From: Macrotrachela quadricornifera
Taxonomy: Eukaryota > Rotifera > Eurotatoria > Philodinida > Philodinidae
Direction of reading: 5' to 3'
NCBI GenBank assembly: GCA_022393335.1
Contig: JAJEKB010000525.1
Span: forward strand, 16,319-80,318
DNA length: 64,000 nucleotides
In this document: piece after piece, positions 48,901 to 60,962 of the stretch
Layout of the letters: each line of letters begins with the position of its first letter
How positions within the stretch are numbered: position 1 is the first letter of the stretch
Notes under the pieces: model-generated
Told to the model about the DNA's origin: nothing
Database searches by the model: none
The model's input: the letters and a program-made list of their open reading frames with translations, nothing else
Position numbers and translations under genes: made by a program

Positions 48901-49440
48901 AAAATGAATTAATTATAATTGATGCATATAAAAGATTTTTTAAATTATGGAATTCAACACGAGATATATCAATTGTTACATATGGACATTTAACAAAAGC
49001 ATTTGAACGTTGTTTACTTATTGTTATAAGTATACTTAATGAATCAAATAATCATTGTTTAAAATCAATGGTACAACAATGGACATGTGATTGTTTTATT
49101 CATGGTAAGATAAAGAAGAATTATTTATTTTATTGAAATATATTTTATTATTTTTTTAGGAGATATCTATCGAATATTTGATATACTTCTTACAATGTTA
49201 TTAAATCCTGATACAGCACGTATAAGTGTACAAAAACTTCATCCAATAACTCATAAAGATTATTTTCTTAATCGACCAATAAATTCAATTGATCAATTAT
49301 CAACAAATTCAAATTATCAAATACAAGAAAGTTATATTAGTAATGATACAGATGATATGAGTGTTGGAGATATTAATGAAATAACATTTTCAGTATCAGT
49401 GGATGATGGTAATAATGATGATTATATTGGTGAAGATGTT

Positions 49441-49471
<31 letters not shown>

Positions 49472-52400
49472 AACAAAATTATAATGATGATGATAATGAT
49501 GATGAACAAGATGAAAGTGATGAAGAAAAACGAGTAAAAAAAAATATATTTTTTCTTTTTTCAAATATAAGAAAAAAACAAACTTTTTGTTTTTGTTTTT
49601 GAAATAGATTTGTGCTATAAGTTGTACTGATACAGGTGAAGTTGTTTATCATATAAAACAATCATCACCTCAACCAATGAAATCAAGTTTAATAAAACCA
49701 CCAACAACTTTAAGTCTTTCTCAACCAAGTCTTACCAATAGTCGATCAGTATCACCAACAACATCATCAAAAACTGTTAAACGTCGTGCACCAACAATGC
49801 CAACAGTTTTTAGTCGTAATAATAGTACTATAGAATCTAATAGTACAAAAACTAGTAATAGTAATATTCAACGAATGTATACATCACTTCATGAAGAAAC
49901 ATCAAATGAAAATGATACTCAATTAATAGATTCAACAATAATTAATAATAGTAATAATAATAATACTCGTCGTCCTCATTCTGTTGGTCCTATTCCACAT
50001 GCTATTACAGTTGATGGTATATCTGATCCATCTATGAGTCCATTAAAATCATTAAATGAATCTGATTATATACCATTAAATAATAGTTCAACAAAAAAAC
50101 TTGAAACAATTGATCGTTCACGTAAAATTGATTCAAATTTAGCTTATATATTATTATATACACAATCATATGATTATAATCGTGTTACATTTTCTTTAAA
50201 TATAATTGAAAGTTTAATTGATTTAATTCCACAACAATTAATATATAAATTATTAGTAACGACAAATATTCAAACATCACCAATAAATATGCATAATAAT
50301 CGTTTACATGAATTATCATTAAGACATCGTCGTTCAATTGAAGGAAAGAATTTTTATTCATCTATTGATAATATTATAAATCCTCATCATCATCAATCAT
50401 ATTTATATACATTATTAAATATACTTTTAATATATACACGTAGTTATTATTCAAAATCATTTGAACATCGTTTAAATATGCATGATATGCAAGGTAATAG
50501 AAAAGTTCATGTACGTTCATTAACATTATTAAAACGTATTTGTAATGATTTATCATATATATGTATGGAAAATTCTCATATAAATATATCTATAATTAAT
50601 TATATAAATGAATTATTTCAAAAAATTTCATTACAAAAAACTATATTACATTTATTTAATACAATTATTGAAAAAGTTTCACATAAACAACAACAACAAC
50701 AACAACGTTTAAATAAAACAAAAACATTAACAAAATTAATTTATGATTATAATATTGAACCATTATATAATGAATTAACAAGACAATATTTAAAAGAATT
50801 AGTTGAATTATTAGAAGAAATTATTTTACTTGAAAATATTCTTCATTATTATCAACAACGTCAAGATATGAATTCAAATACAAGTGCTATACAATTATTT
50901 GCAGCAAATATGTTTGCAGCAAATAATGTACAATTCAAATCAAATGATTATTCAAATGTATCATTATTTCATTTTAAAAATCATAATGATTTAGATTTTA
51001 TTAATTTAATAACAAAAACTAATCAAATGAATTCACCATCAAATCCATTACGTTATATTGATAATCAACCAATTGTTAATCAAAGTCTTTTTCTTACATC
51101 AATATTACAATATTTAAAACAAATTGATTTTATTGAAAATCATCGACATATTATTAATTTAGTTGTACGAATATTACCACATTCAAGTTCATCATTAAAA
51201 TCAATAAGTAGTTTAGTTATTGAACAAATTTGTCGAAATTTATGTTTTGTTGTTCAAACACATAATCAACAACAACAACAACAACAACAAGGACAAAAAA
51301 ATAAATTTAAGTAAGAAAAAACAAAATATTTTTTTTTCTTTGATTCAGTTTTTTGAATTTGAAATTTTCAGATAAGAAAAGATAAATTAGGTAGAGTATC
51401 TTTTTAATGCTGAAGTGTAATTTTGCTAACGATTCCATCGTAACTTAATTATAAGACAATGACATTTTCATTTTTAATTAATGAATGAGAGAATAGTACT
51501 TATGAAAGGGCATTAATTAGACGATCAGTATAATTTCAAGTTCAATGTTACATATATAAAATTATCATGTTTGCAGAGGGTGAGGATAAAATTTGACTCT
51601 AACTATGAGCTTGAGTGCACGATGTTGATGCTATGGTTAGGAAAATATAATTTGTCGGTCTCAAAAATTAGGATTGAGATAAGAATCGCATTAAACTTAC
51701 TTTAGAATCATTAAATCATCAGATCGATAACAAGAATAGAAATATACATTTTTTCATTCGTTATGGTTACAGATTTTAGTAAATATATAATATATTGTTT
51801 CATTCACTACTGGAATATATGAGATCTTTAATCACATTAATTGAATAGTAAAAGTTTTTCAGATTGTAATTAGAATTTTCATACCTGTCTAATGATAAAC
51901 GGTTTCAGTTTCCTATTGTATTCTGAGAAGCGAATCAGAATTTCTTTCTTCTCATTTTTAGTAATCCGAAATTGATCTAAATACATGATTTTTGTTAAAT
52001 TTTTTCGACTGCGAAGCTATACAGGAAGGCATAGACTCATATCTATGCCCTGACATATTAAATCTTACTTTTCAATTTATTCATTGAACAATTAATCTTA
52101 TTTCCTTATAAAATACAACTTTTATAAGTCTTTAATGCAGACCAAAAACGTCTCTTTTGATATCATTTTAAAACATGATGATCAAATATCAGAAATTAAA
52201 TGCATTTGATACTTTCAGTCATTGAATGCTCTGCATAGTAGAAATATTTATTATACCATAAGGAAAGAAATGTGACTCTCACATAAATGATTAAATTGAT
52301 CAAATAACTTTTTTTTTAAATTAATTTTCCAAATATCATCAATTTATTAAAAAAATTGAATAATAAATATTTATTTATTTATTTTTTCTTTAGACAATTA

Positions 52401-55400
52401 ACTTATTTTGATGTTATTGGATATATTGTTTATTTAATTCAACGTCTTTCTTATATATGTAATTATTGTCTTCTTGGAAATATTATTGATAATACACAAT
52501 TTCCAACTCAAACATTATGTCCACAACATTGGGTGAAAACAGTAAATAAATTTTATTATTTTATATTTTAAAATATTTTTATTTTTATTTTTATTTAAGC
52601 TACAAATTAATGAACGTGATTTATCTGATGCACGTCAATCAATTTTAAATCAACTTCCATCAATACTTTCAAGTATATTATTTATTTGGAAAACTATATC
52701 TGAACAATTTTTATTTGATAATACAATGGATCAAACAATATCAACAACATTACCAATGCATCAATCAATAAATAATCTTTGGCCAATTCATAGTGTTAAA
52801 CAAATTCGTCAAACAATTCTTGATTTTCTTTCAACATTAACAAAATATAATGGTGTTTCATTTATAGGTGCTGTTGCACAATGTTGGGGTGAACGTAAAC
52901 GTCAACAACGTACACAACAAAAAACAACAACAACATCAACAACACAATCAACATTAAATAATACATCATCTCGTACAACAATATTAACAATGCCAAGAGA
53001 TAATATTGGTGAAACACAAGCTTTAATTGATATTGTTATGAATATAAATGGTTATACAATAAATGATATGATACCAAATATGAATGAACTTATACGTAAT
53101 CAATTAACAACAAGAGATAAGGTAAATTTTCGAGAAAGTGAAGAAAAAAAAGGTAGATTTCATTTGGATTAGTTTCTTCAATTATCGGCACTCTATAATA
53201 TGAAAGTTTTTCAAAATAAATCGGTATATTCTATACTAATAATAGCATCTTCTTGTTCATTATATTAATATTTATAATTTCTAAAGCTTTATTGTTGTTT
53301 CTTTTTTCTTTTTCTTCTTTCAATTAATATAATATTTTCTTCAATAATTTCTATTTAGAAAAAACAAAATTATGATGTATGGTGTTTTCAATTTTTATTA
53401 ACATATCTTCAACATCAAAAAACTGTATCTATTGATTGTTGGCCAACATTAGCGTTTATGTTTAAAGAATGTTTATCACAATCAATATCACCACCAGCAA
53501 CATTTTTAATAATACGGTATTAAGAAAAATCTTTTATATTTAAAATATTTATATTTTTATTTTGTAGAATTTTAAGTTTTTATATAAAACAATCACCATC
53601 ACTTGTTGAAAGAAGAGATTTAAAAGATTTACAAGTATTTATTTAATTATAAATATATTATTATAATTATTATTGTTATTATATAAATAGGATATAACAA
53701 TGAGAGTACTTGATAATTGTAATACAATTGTTGCTTCATCACTTGAACAAACAACATGGTTAAGAAAAAATTTACAAGTACGTGTTGCACAACCAGATGT
53801 TCAATCAGCTAAAAGTAGTTCAACTGGAAATCAAACTACACCAATTGGTTCATCAAATGAAACTGGAAATATTCCTGGTGATGATCCAGCTGATTTTGAT
53901 GGTTAGTAAAAATTCATAAAAAAAAAAAAACTATTAAGCGAAAAAACAAAAAATACACGAGAAAATATATTTCAATCAATATTTAGTACATGATACAAAG
54001 GATACAATAGCTAATCTATTCGACAAATTTTCTAAACAGATTGTACCACAATCTGTTTTAAATATAAATCTACGAGGTATTCATTGGTGATTGATAGAAT
54101 TAAACTAATTTATTTTGGAAAAATCATAAATATTTTTTTTGATCGTACACATTCCAGAATATTCTGTAAATTTTCATTCTTTATATTTAATCTTTTCTTT
54201 ATGATTGAGAGAGCATATCGAGATGTAGCGAATGACATAGTCTGTTTTTTTTTTAATTAAACTTTGTTTTTATTGTACAGACAAATATTTCTATAAATAG
54301 GATTCTGTTCTTTTTGAAGCTTATTCAAACATTCAATTTTTTTACCATTTACTTTCACATGAAAAATAAAAATTTTAAATCAAAAATTCTTCCATACTCT
54401 TTCAAACAAAATAAAAATATAGAATTCTATTACAGATTTTTCATAATATTCTGAATATAATTTGAAAATTACAAATGTTTGGAATGTACTCAATACGGAA
54501 TTGATTTTAAAGGGAACAATAACATTAAATGAATGTATTTTGAAAATTTCCTGATAGGAAAAGGAAATGTATTTTTTGAAAAGTCATTGCATCCGGAAGA
54601 CCTCTGGTGTTTTTCCATAGGCTGAAAATAATATTCTATATTCTATATTTTGTTAAAATCTCTCTTATACTTACGTTTTAAGCAGAAAATTAACGGGATT
54701 TTTATGTTGCAAATAGTTATAGACAATGGACTCATGAACTTTAATTATTTATCATAAATTGTTTTAATAAAATTAAAATACTAATGAAAGCATGTATTAC
54801 TAATAAATTATGATAAATAATATTTAAAATACAATTATAATTCTTTTTAAAAATAAATTCTAATTTAAATTAGGTGTAACACAAGCAATGAATACAACAG
54901 ATCTTGCAACAAATGGAAATTATAGTTTTTTAGCATTATCAATACTTGCTGAACATGCAGCAACATTACTTGATATAGTTTATAATCGTACAGATGAAAA
55001 AGATCGTGTTGTATTACCATTTTTACAAAATCTTGTTACAAATGTTATGCCATATGTTCGTACACATGTATCATCAAATGCACCATCATATCGTTCAGCA
55101 TCAGCTTTACTTATGAATATATCACAATATTCCTATACACGTAAAGCATGGAAAAAAGAAGCATTTGAACAATTATTTGATGTAGCATTTTTTCAACTTG
55201 ATATTATTGCATTACGTTCATGGAAAATAATTGTTGATAATATGATAACAAATGAAAGGCCAACATCATTTCGTGATGTTATGACAAAAATTAATACTGT
55301 ACAAACTGGTTTATTTGTATCAAAAGAACATGAATATGAACAACGTGCTATGCTTCTTAAACGTTTTGCTTTTGTTATATATGCATCAGAAAAAGATCAA

Positions 55401-56393
55401 TATAATCGACAATTACCTGAAATACTTGAACGTATTGCTGATTTACTTAAATTACCACAAGTACCTATATTACATACAAAAATGTTTTTATTTTTACGTG
55501 TTTTATTATTGAGAATATCAACAAAAAATTTAATTTCATTATGGCCAATACTTATGACAGAACTTATACAAGTTTTATTACAACTTGAACAAGATCTTCT
55601 ATTTGATCTTGAAGGAGATGTCAAGTAATTAAAAAAAAAAAACTAAATATATATTAAAGAAATATTTTCTTATTAATTTTAAATAAAATTTAGATCTCAT
55701 TTACAAAGATTGGTAACAAATGAATTAGCTATAACAAATGTAACAAGTAATTCAACTGGTTCAACACCTACATTAAAAATGTATTTATATGCATGTAAAT
55801 TACTTGATGTTTTATTAGCTATGCCATATTCAGAATTATATCATTTTCAATTGTAAATTAATTTATTTTTTTATTGATTTTATTTATATAATAAATTTTT
55901 CTTTTTTTATTTTCTTAGATTTCGTTCAGCATTTGTTACAGATGAAGATATAAATGATCGAAAAACTCCTATTGATACATTTATATCATTTTCAAAACGT
56001 TTATCAAGATTACTTGAAAGAAAATTACAAACAATGTCAACATCAATACGTGATCGACTTCCAATAATAAAAACTTCTAATCGTCCATTACTTCGTTTAC
56101 GTACAATAACACATATTATTGAATTATATCCATTTTTTAATTGTTTAACACATATGCATACATATGATCATCATCATTATCAACATTCATTATCAATTCA
56201 TACAAATTCATTATCAAATAAACAAACATTATTACCAAAGAAAAAAGACTTATCAAAAAAGAAAAATAAATCTTTAATATATACATCATCATATAAAAAA
56301 TCTGAATTAACAACAATAAATTCTATAAATGAAGAAACAATGAGTGAAATTGAAACAAGTGTACTAGAAGATTTTGTTGAATCATGGATATAA
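44862..56393 (+). CDS. dop1: DOP1/Dopey family membrane-traffic protein
   Basis: Fifteen exons: 44862-45008, 45083-45625, 45679-46240, 46516-47637, 48484-49104, 49160-49533, 49608-51310, 52394-52541, 52600-53121, 53359-53516, 53568-53634, 53691-53901, 54874-55624, 55694-55852, 55919-56393. Phases close; 2520 aa, close to human DOP1A. The N-terminal Dopey domain is clear (RLAQCLHPALP, GLFPLLPAAA, MEDQLYLMGS, RDMSLNRRIYAW). Later conserved blocks include DKPDVGPNILE, TSLEQTTWLRKNL-like and RAWKKEAFEQLFD, and LEQRAMLLKRFAF-like near the C terminus. Low-complexity inserts are a polyglutamine tract (about 45914-45960), another at 51268-51290, and an Asp-rich acidic tract (about 49438-49520). DOP1 forms a complex with MON2 and acts in endosome-to-Golgi transport, and links organelles to kinesin-1; that role is from the family. 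Three introns (47638-48483, 51311-52393, 53902-54873) are about 1 kb, the others mostly 50-75 bp. Confidence 0.95.
45914..45960 (+). repeat. CAA/CAG trinucleotide repeat coding polyglutamine
   Basis: About sixteen consecutive glutamine codons in DOP1 exon 3, mostly CAA with CAG at the ends. Likely length-variable between alleles. Confidence 0.9.
47638..48483 (+). other. DOP1 intron 4, enlarged
   Basis: 846 bp. Near its 5' end is a perfect 13-bp hairpin, CATTTATTGAAAA / TTTTCAATAAATG with a 5-nt loop (47666-47696). A short (TAG)n run occurs at about 48094-48108. No coding signal. Confidence 0.65.
51311..52393 (+). other. DOP1 intron 7, enlarged
   Basis: 1083 bp with somewhat higher GC in the middle (about 51520-51680) than at the ends. 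Probably an old insertion; no terminal repeats recognised. Confidence 0.6.
53902..54873 (+). other. DOP1 intron 12, enlarged
   Basis: 972 bp. Contains a perfect 11-bp hairpin AAACAGATTGT / ACAATCTGTTT with loop ACC (54034-54058). No coding signal. Confidence 0.65.
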
Positions 56394-56711
56394 AAACTTA
56401 TTAATTTATTTATTATTATTATTTTTTTTTCTTGTTGTTGATTTAAACATAACAATTTATCAAAAATATTTATATATACACATATATATATTTTTCCTCC
56501 CTTCTCTTATCCACTAAAATACAGAACAGTTTGTTAGTTTACATCTCTCTTTCTTTTTTGTTGTTAATTCTGCAATGTTTAAAAAGATCTCTTTTTTTTT
56601 CTGTTCCCCGTTATCGTTAAAAAAAAACAATATAGAATAAAAACTTTATTGATGCTATATGCTTGTTTTATTGTAAATAAAACGAAGAAAAAGTCTTCTT
56701 ATTTCAGATAA
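56394..56711 (+). promoter_or_regulatory. DOP1 3' UTR and DPM3 leader region
   Basis: AATAAA hexamers lie at 56636-56641 and 56676-56681, only 76 and 36 bp before the DPM3 ATG. A pyrimidine-rich TTCTTATTTCAG ends at 56707, four bases before that ATG, and looks like a splice acceptor. The layout resembles an operon intercistronic region with trans-splicing. Confidence 0.5.
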
Positions 56712-57011
56712 ATGGATCCAAAAACAATTTTACCAATATGTTTTGGTGTATTACTTCTTTGGATACTTATTATATTAGATTTATTTCCGATTAGTTTACC
56801 AATAGTTTTAAATAGAATGATACTTGTTACTCCATTTATTGGAATTATTTTATTTGGTTTTTATTCATTATTTTATTTAATATATAAAGTTATTAATCTT
56901 AAAGATTGTCCACAAGCACAAATTGAATTACAACGTGAAATTGAACGTATTAAACGTGATTCTCGTTATCAATCTTTATTCCGTTCAACAACAACAACAA
57001 CATCTCGTTAA
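56712..57011 (+). CDS. dpm3: DPM3-like dolichol-phosphate mannosyltransferase subunit
   Basis: Single exon, 99 aa (human DPM3 is 92). Two hydrophobic helices at about 8-28 and 36-60 are followed by a charged cytosolic helix with LKDCPQAQIELQREIERIK, which matches the conserved DPM3 tail (a DC-pair followed by an amphipathic coiled segment). In the family this small ER protein stabilises DPM1 and anchors it to DPM2, in the complex that makes dolichol-phosphate-mannose for N-glycans, O-mannosylation and GPI anchors. The tail ends in a Thr-rich extension not usual for DPM3. It starts right behind DOP1 on the same strand, with an acceptor-like AG four bases before the ATG. An AATAAA follows at about 57094. 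Confidence 0.85.
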   Translation: MDPKTILPICFGVLLLWILIILDLFPISLPIVLNRMILVTPFIGIILFGFYSLFYLIYKVINLKDCPQAQIELQREIERIKRDSRYQSLFRSTTTTTSR

Positions 57012-57582
57012 AAGGAAGTAGACGAAGAGTTCGTATAAATCTTCATGACTATTATTTTATTGTTATACCATTTGTTTTTTTTTCTTCCTTTTTAATAAAA
57101 GAATACATACATTCATGATGACGAAGCATGTTTTTTAGCTATATGACTGTTTTAATAAATAGATAAATGAGCAATTAATAAGGTTATATAAGTCAGATAA
57201 ATAGAGTAACGATGAATACAAGATAACACCAAATGTTACTTAGAAATGAATTCTTTTATATAGAATGATAGTCAATAAAGGCACATGTTTTTCTCTTCGC
57301 ATATGTATGTATATATAATTTCAACACATTAATTCACCTTTATGCATTCTGTCGCCTCACATTTATATATTAACTTCATGTCATTTACAGCAGGTCAAAG
57401 CAAAAAAAACAAGCATGTCTATTCCTATCATTTTTTTTTGTTTTACTGTTGTGAAATATTTTTGTTGATAAAAATTTATACAGATAATTAAACATTTTTT
57501 TCTTTGTTTCATTCTTTCAGATTGGAACAAAAAAAATTAATTAATAAGAAGAAACAAAGTATTTTTTTTATTGAATTATTAT
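57012..57582. other. DPM3 3' UTR and thioredoxin reductase leader
   Basis: About 570 bp. Contains AATAAA near 57094 and a T-rich tract ending TTCTTTCAG at 57520, which could be a cis or trans acceptor for the reductase 5' UTR. No gene seen. Confidence 0.55.
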
Positions 57583-60251
57583 ATGTTACGCGCTCTTCGT
57601 ATTATTCAGACAAAAGTCAGATTTATACCAGCACCTTGTTTTTCTACTATGCAATCAACAACTGAAAAAAATCAACAATCTTCATCTACACCAGGTGTAT
57701 CTAATACTACGAAATCGTATGCGCCTCAAAATCTTCCAATTTATGATTATGACCTTGTCGTAGTTGGTGGTGGTTCTGGAGGTAAGATAAAATAACATTT
57801 TAAACAAATGTATATTTTTTTCTTGAAAATATTGTATTTAGGTCTTGCAGCAGCGAAAGAAGCAGCAAAATTAAATAAAAATGCTAAAGTAACTTTATTG
57901 TTGTAATAGAAAAAAAACTGAATAATTTTTTACCATTTTATTTAAATTTAAAGGTAGCTTGCTTTGATCTTGTTACTCCAACTTATCATGGTACAAAATG
58001 GGGTTTGGGAGGTAAATAATATTTTATAATTACATCTATAATTTATTTTTTTTTAATTTCCTGTATTTTATTTTCAGGTACATGTGTTAATGTTGGTGTA
58101 AGTAATATATATTCTATTAATTAATATAAACTTATAATTGATATATTATTAAAGTGTGTTCCAAAAAAATTAATGCATTATGGTAGTACAATTGGTAATA
58201 TTCTTCATCGTGATGCAGCTCAATTTGGTTGGCAAAATGTTGAAAATAGTAAACATGATTGGTCAACAATGCAAACATTAATAGGAAATTATATAAAATC
58301 TCTTAATTTTTCATATAAAGTACAACTTCGTTCAGCTCAAGTTACATATTTTGAAGCTTTAGCTAAATTTATTGATGAACATACCGTTGAATGGAAGGTT
58401 AATATTAAGAAAATTTAAATACTAATCTTTCTTTTTATTTTATTTTAATAGAGTTTAACAAAATCCGGTCGTTTAACATTTGATAAAGCAATAATAGCAA
58501 CTGGTGGTCGACCAACATATGGAGATTTTCCTGGTCGTGAATTATGTATTAGTTCCGATGATATTTTTTGGTTAAAAAAAAGTCCTGGTAAAACTCTTAT
58601 TATTGGTGCTGGTTATATTGCCCTTGAATGTGCATCATTTCTTCATCATATCGGTAATGATGTAACTGTCATGATACGTTCAAGACCATTACGTACAATG
58701 GATCATCAATGTGGTGAGATGATATGTGAATTAATGGAACGTGACGGAGTGAAATTTATAATGCCAGCTAATCCACGTTCATTTTCTGCTGTAGAAAAAC
58801 CAAATAAATTAGATAATGCAAAAGAAATTCGACCTGGTGTATGGGAACATGAAAAAGATGCAAAAGGAAATAAACAATATTTACATGAATCAGGTGTTAT
58901 TGAAGTTGAACATACAGATGGAAAAATAACATGGATACATCCAAAAGGACAAATTGAAACTAAATATGAATATGCTGATAAACGAAAAGGAAAAATACAT
59001 TCAGAAAGTTTTGATACAGGTAAATATTTATTTTTTAATCAATTAACATAAAATAATATATTAAATATATTATTTTAGTTCTATTAGCTATTGGAAGAAC
59101 AGCTAATATTGCCGATATTGGTCTTGATAAAATTGGTGTGCATGTTGTGAATGGAAAAGTTCTTGTTGATGAAAGAGAACAAACAAATTTACCACATATT
59201 TATGCTTTAGGTGATGTAGCAACAGGTAAAGCAAAATGAAATTATTTATTAATATAATATAATTAAATATATTTTTTTGTCAGGTGTAATTAAACATGGT
59301 AAAGATCTTCAACATCAAGCTCAAGTAGCTGTTGAACGACCTGAATTAACACCTGTTGCTATTCAAGCTGGACAATATTTAGCACGACGTATATGGAATT
59401 TATCAAATCAATTAATGAATTATCGAAATATTCCATCAACTGTATTTGCAAGTCCATCTGAATATGGTTTTGTTGGTCTTCATGAACAACAAGCAATGCG
59501 ATCACGAGAAGGTTTATTTCTCATTAGCAAAACAATAATAATAAATATATTTTATTTTTAAATCTTGTTTCTTTTTCTTCTGTTTTTAGATGGAGGTATT
59601 GGTGCAGAAAATATACGAATTTATTGGTCAAGATTTGGTAATCTTGAAATATCTCCAATACATCCACATATGATAGCTACACGTAGTGAATGTTTCGTAG
59701 GACAAAATTTATGGTCACAACAATATGCATTAAAAAATAATCTTGATTGGCCGGAAGTTGCATATGATTTAGAAGGTTCAAGTTATGTTTTATTTAGTGA
59801 TGATATTGGTGGACAAAAACGTACAGCTGCACGTATTACTAAAAAATATCGTAATGAACAATCAAATAATAAAATAACATATGATATTGAATTACAAAAT
59901 GAAGAAAAAACAGTTGTTAAAAATGTTACAGGTGAACAATTACAATTACAAGATGATCAAGCATTAGAAAAAGCTGAAATTTTTTATAAAGCAAATTGTT
60001 TAGTAAAATTAATTTGTGACAAAAGTCAAAATGATCGAGTTGTTGGACTTCATTTTATGGGACCAAATGCTGGTGAAGTTGTACAAGGTTTTGCATTAGC
60101 TATTATGATGGGTGCAACGAAACAACAATTTGATGATCTTGTTGGTATTCATCCAACAGCAGCGGAAGAATTTACTGTATTAAGTGTATCTAAAGAATCT
60201 GAATTAACATTATTAAAAGCAGCTGGTTGTGGTGGTGGTTCATGTGGATAA
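57583..60251 (+). CDS. txnrd: Thioredoxin reductase, non-selenium, apicomplexan-type C-terminal redox motif
   Basis: Exons 57583-57781, 57842-57888, 57954-58011, 58078-58097, 58155-58397, 58452-59019, 59079-59225, 59284-59511, 59590-60251; 723 aa, phases close. Order: Ser/Thr-rich N-terminal extension (about 1-57), FAD-binding VVGGGSGG, the redox pair CVNVGC (C104, C109), NADPH-binding [12 protein letters not shown], the second FAD motif YALGDVA, and the dimer interface with IHPTAAEE (H691, E696). It ends GCGGGSCG with TAA, so the C-terminal pair is C717-C722 with four residues between. Animal enzymes usually end GCUG (selenocysteine) or have adjacent cysteines. The spacing here is that known from Plasmodium TrxR. 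Two inserts enlarge it relative to about 500-residue enzymes, one before the second FAD motif and one in the interface domain. Expected reaction: NADPH-dependent reduction of thioredoxin. No glutaredoxin domain is present. Confidence 0.93.
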
Positions 60252-60962
60252 ATAATTATTTTTTATAGAAATGACAAAACTAAATATTCTTTTTGTCTGC
60301 TCTTCATAGATTAATTATTCACGCTACATCAGTACTCAAAAAAGAACACTCTATATATATACGTATAAATAAAAATATTAACTAAGAGAAAATATAATTT
60401 CAAAAATTGATTTTTTATTTTTTTGATGAATTTCACATATGAATAATCGTACCTTTAGACAATGAATGTATATTTTTATTATATAGATTTTAAAATTATA
60501 CTGTTTTAAAGGACAATAGTTCTTATTTATTATGTACGAGATTCTCAAAAACATCAATCTTCAATTGATTGATTGATTCTATAAAATAAATCAAATTACA
60601 AAAAAAAATACGTTCAAGGTCAAAAATTGCCTTTTATTTTTTCTCTTGATTGCTCATTCTATCGTCATATTCCCATGGGTTCTGCTTCACTGTTATAGTT
60701 CCTCATAGGATTACAAGTTGAGAGAAAAAAAAAAACGAGAAAAGATCATAAGATTAAACGACCAGATCAAACGTAAATATAGTCACTCATATGATTAACT
60801 CTTAGGTTTTTTTTTGTTTCTATTCAAAAAAAAATATACATATATATTTATTGTTTTATTAATTAATATGTGCATACAAATTAGGAATGTGTGTAGTGTT
60901 CAAATGTTATTCTTTTTTCTTATATATTTTTTTTAGTTGTTGTTGTTGTTGTTGTTATTATT
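60252..60962. other. Convergent 3' region between thioredoxin reductase and GPCR
   Basis: About 700 bp with AATAAA-like hexamers on both strands (for example near 60367) and a (TTG)n run at about 60936-60956 just beyond the GPCR stop. No gene seen. Confidence 0.6.

Noticed and set aside
49373..49564. Minus-strand His/Tyr-rich frame
   Set aside because: It is the antisense reading of the Asp-codon (GAT) repeat inside DOP1 exon 6.
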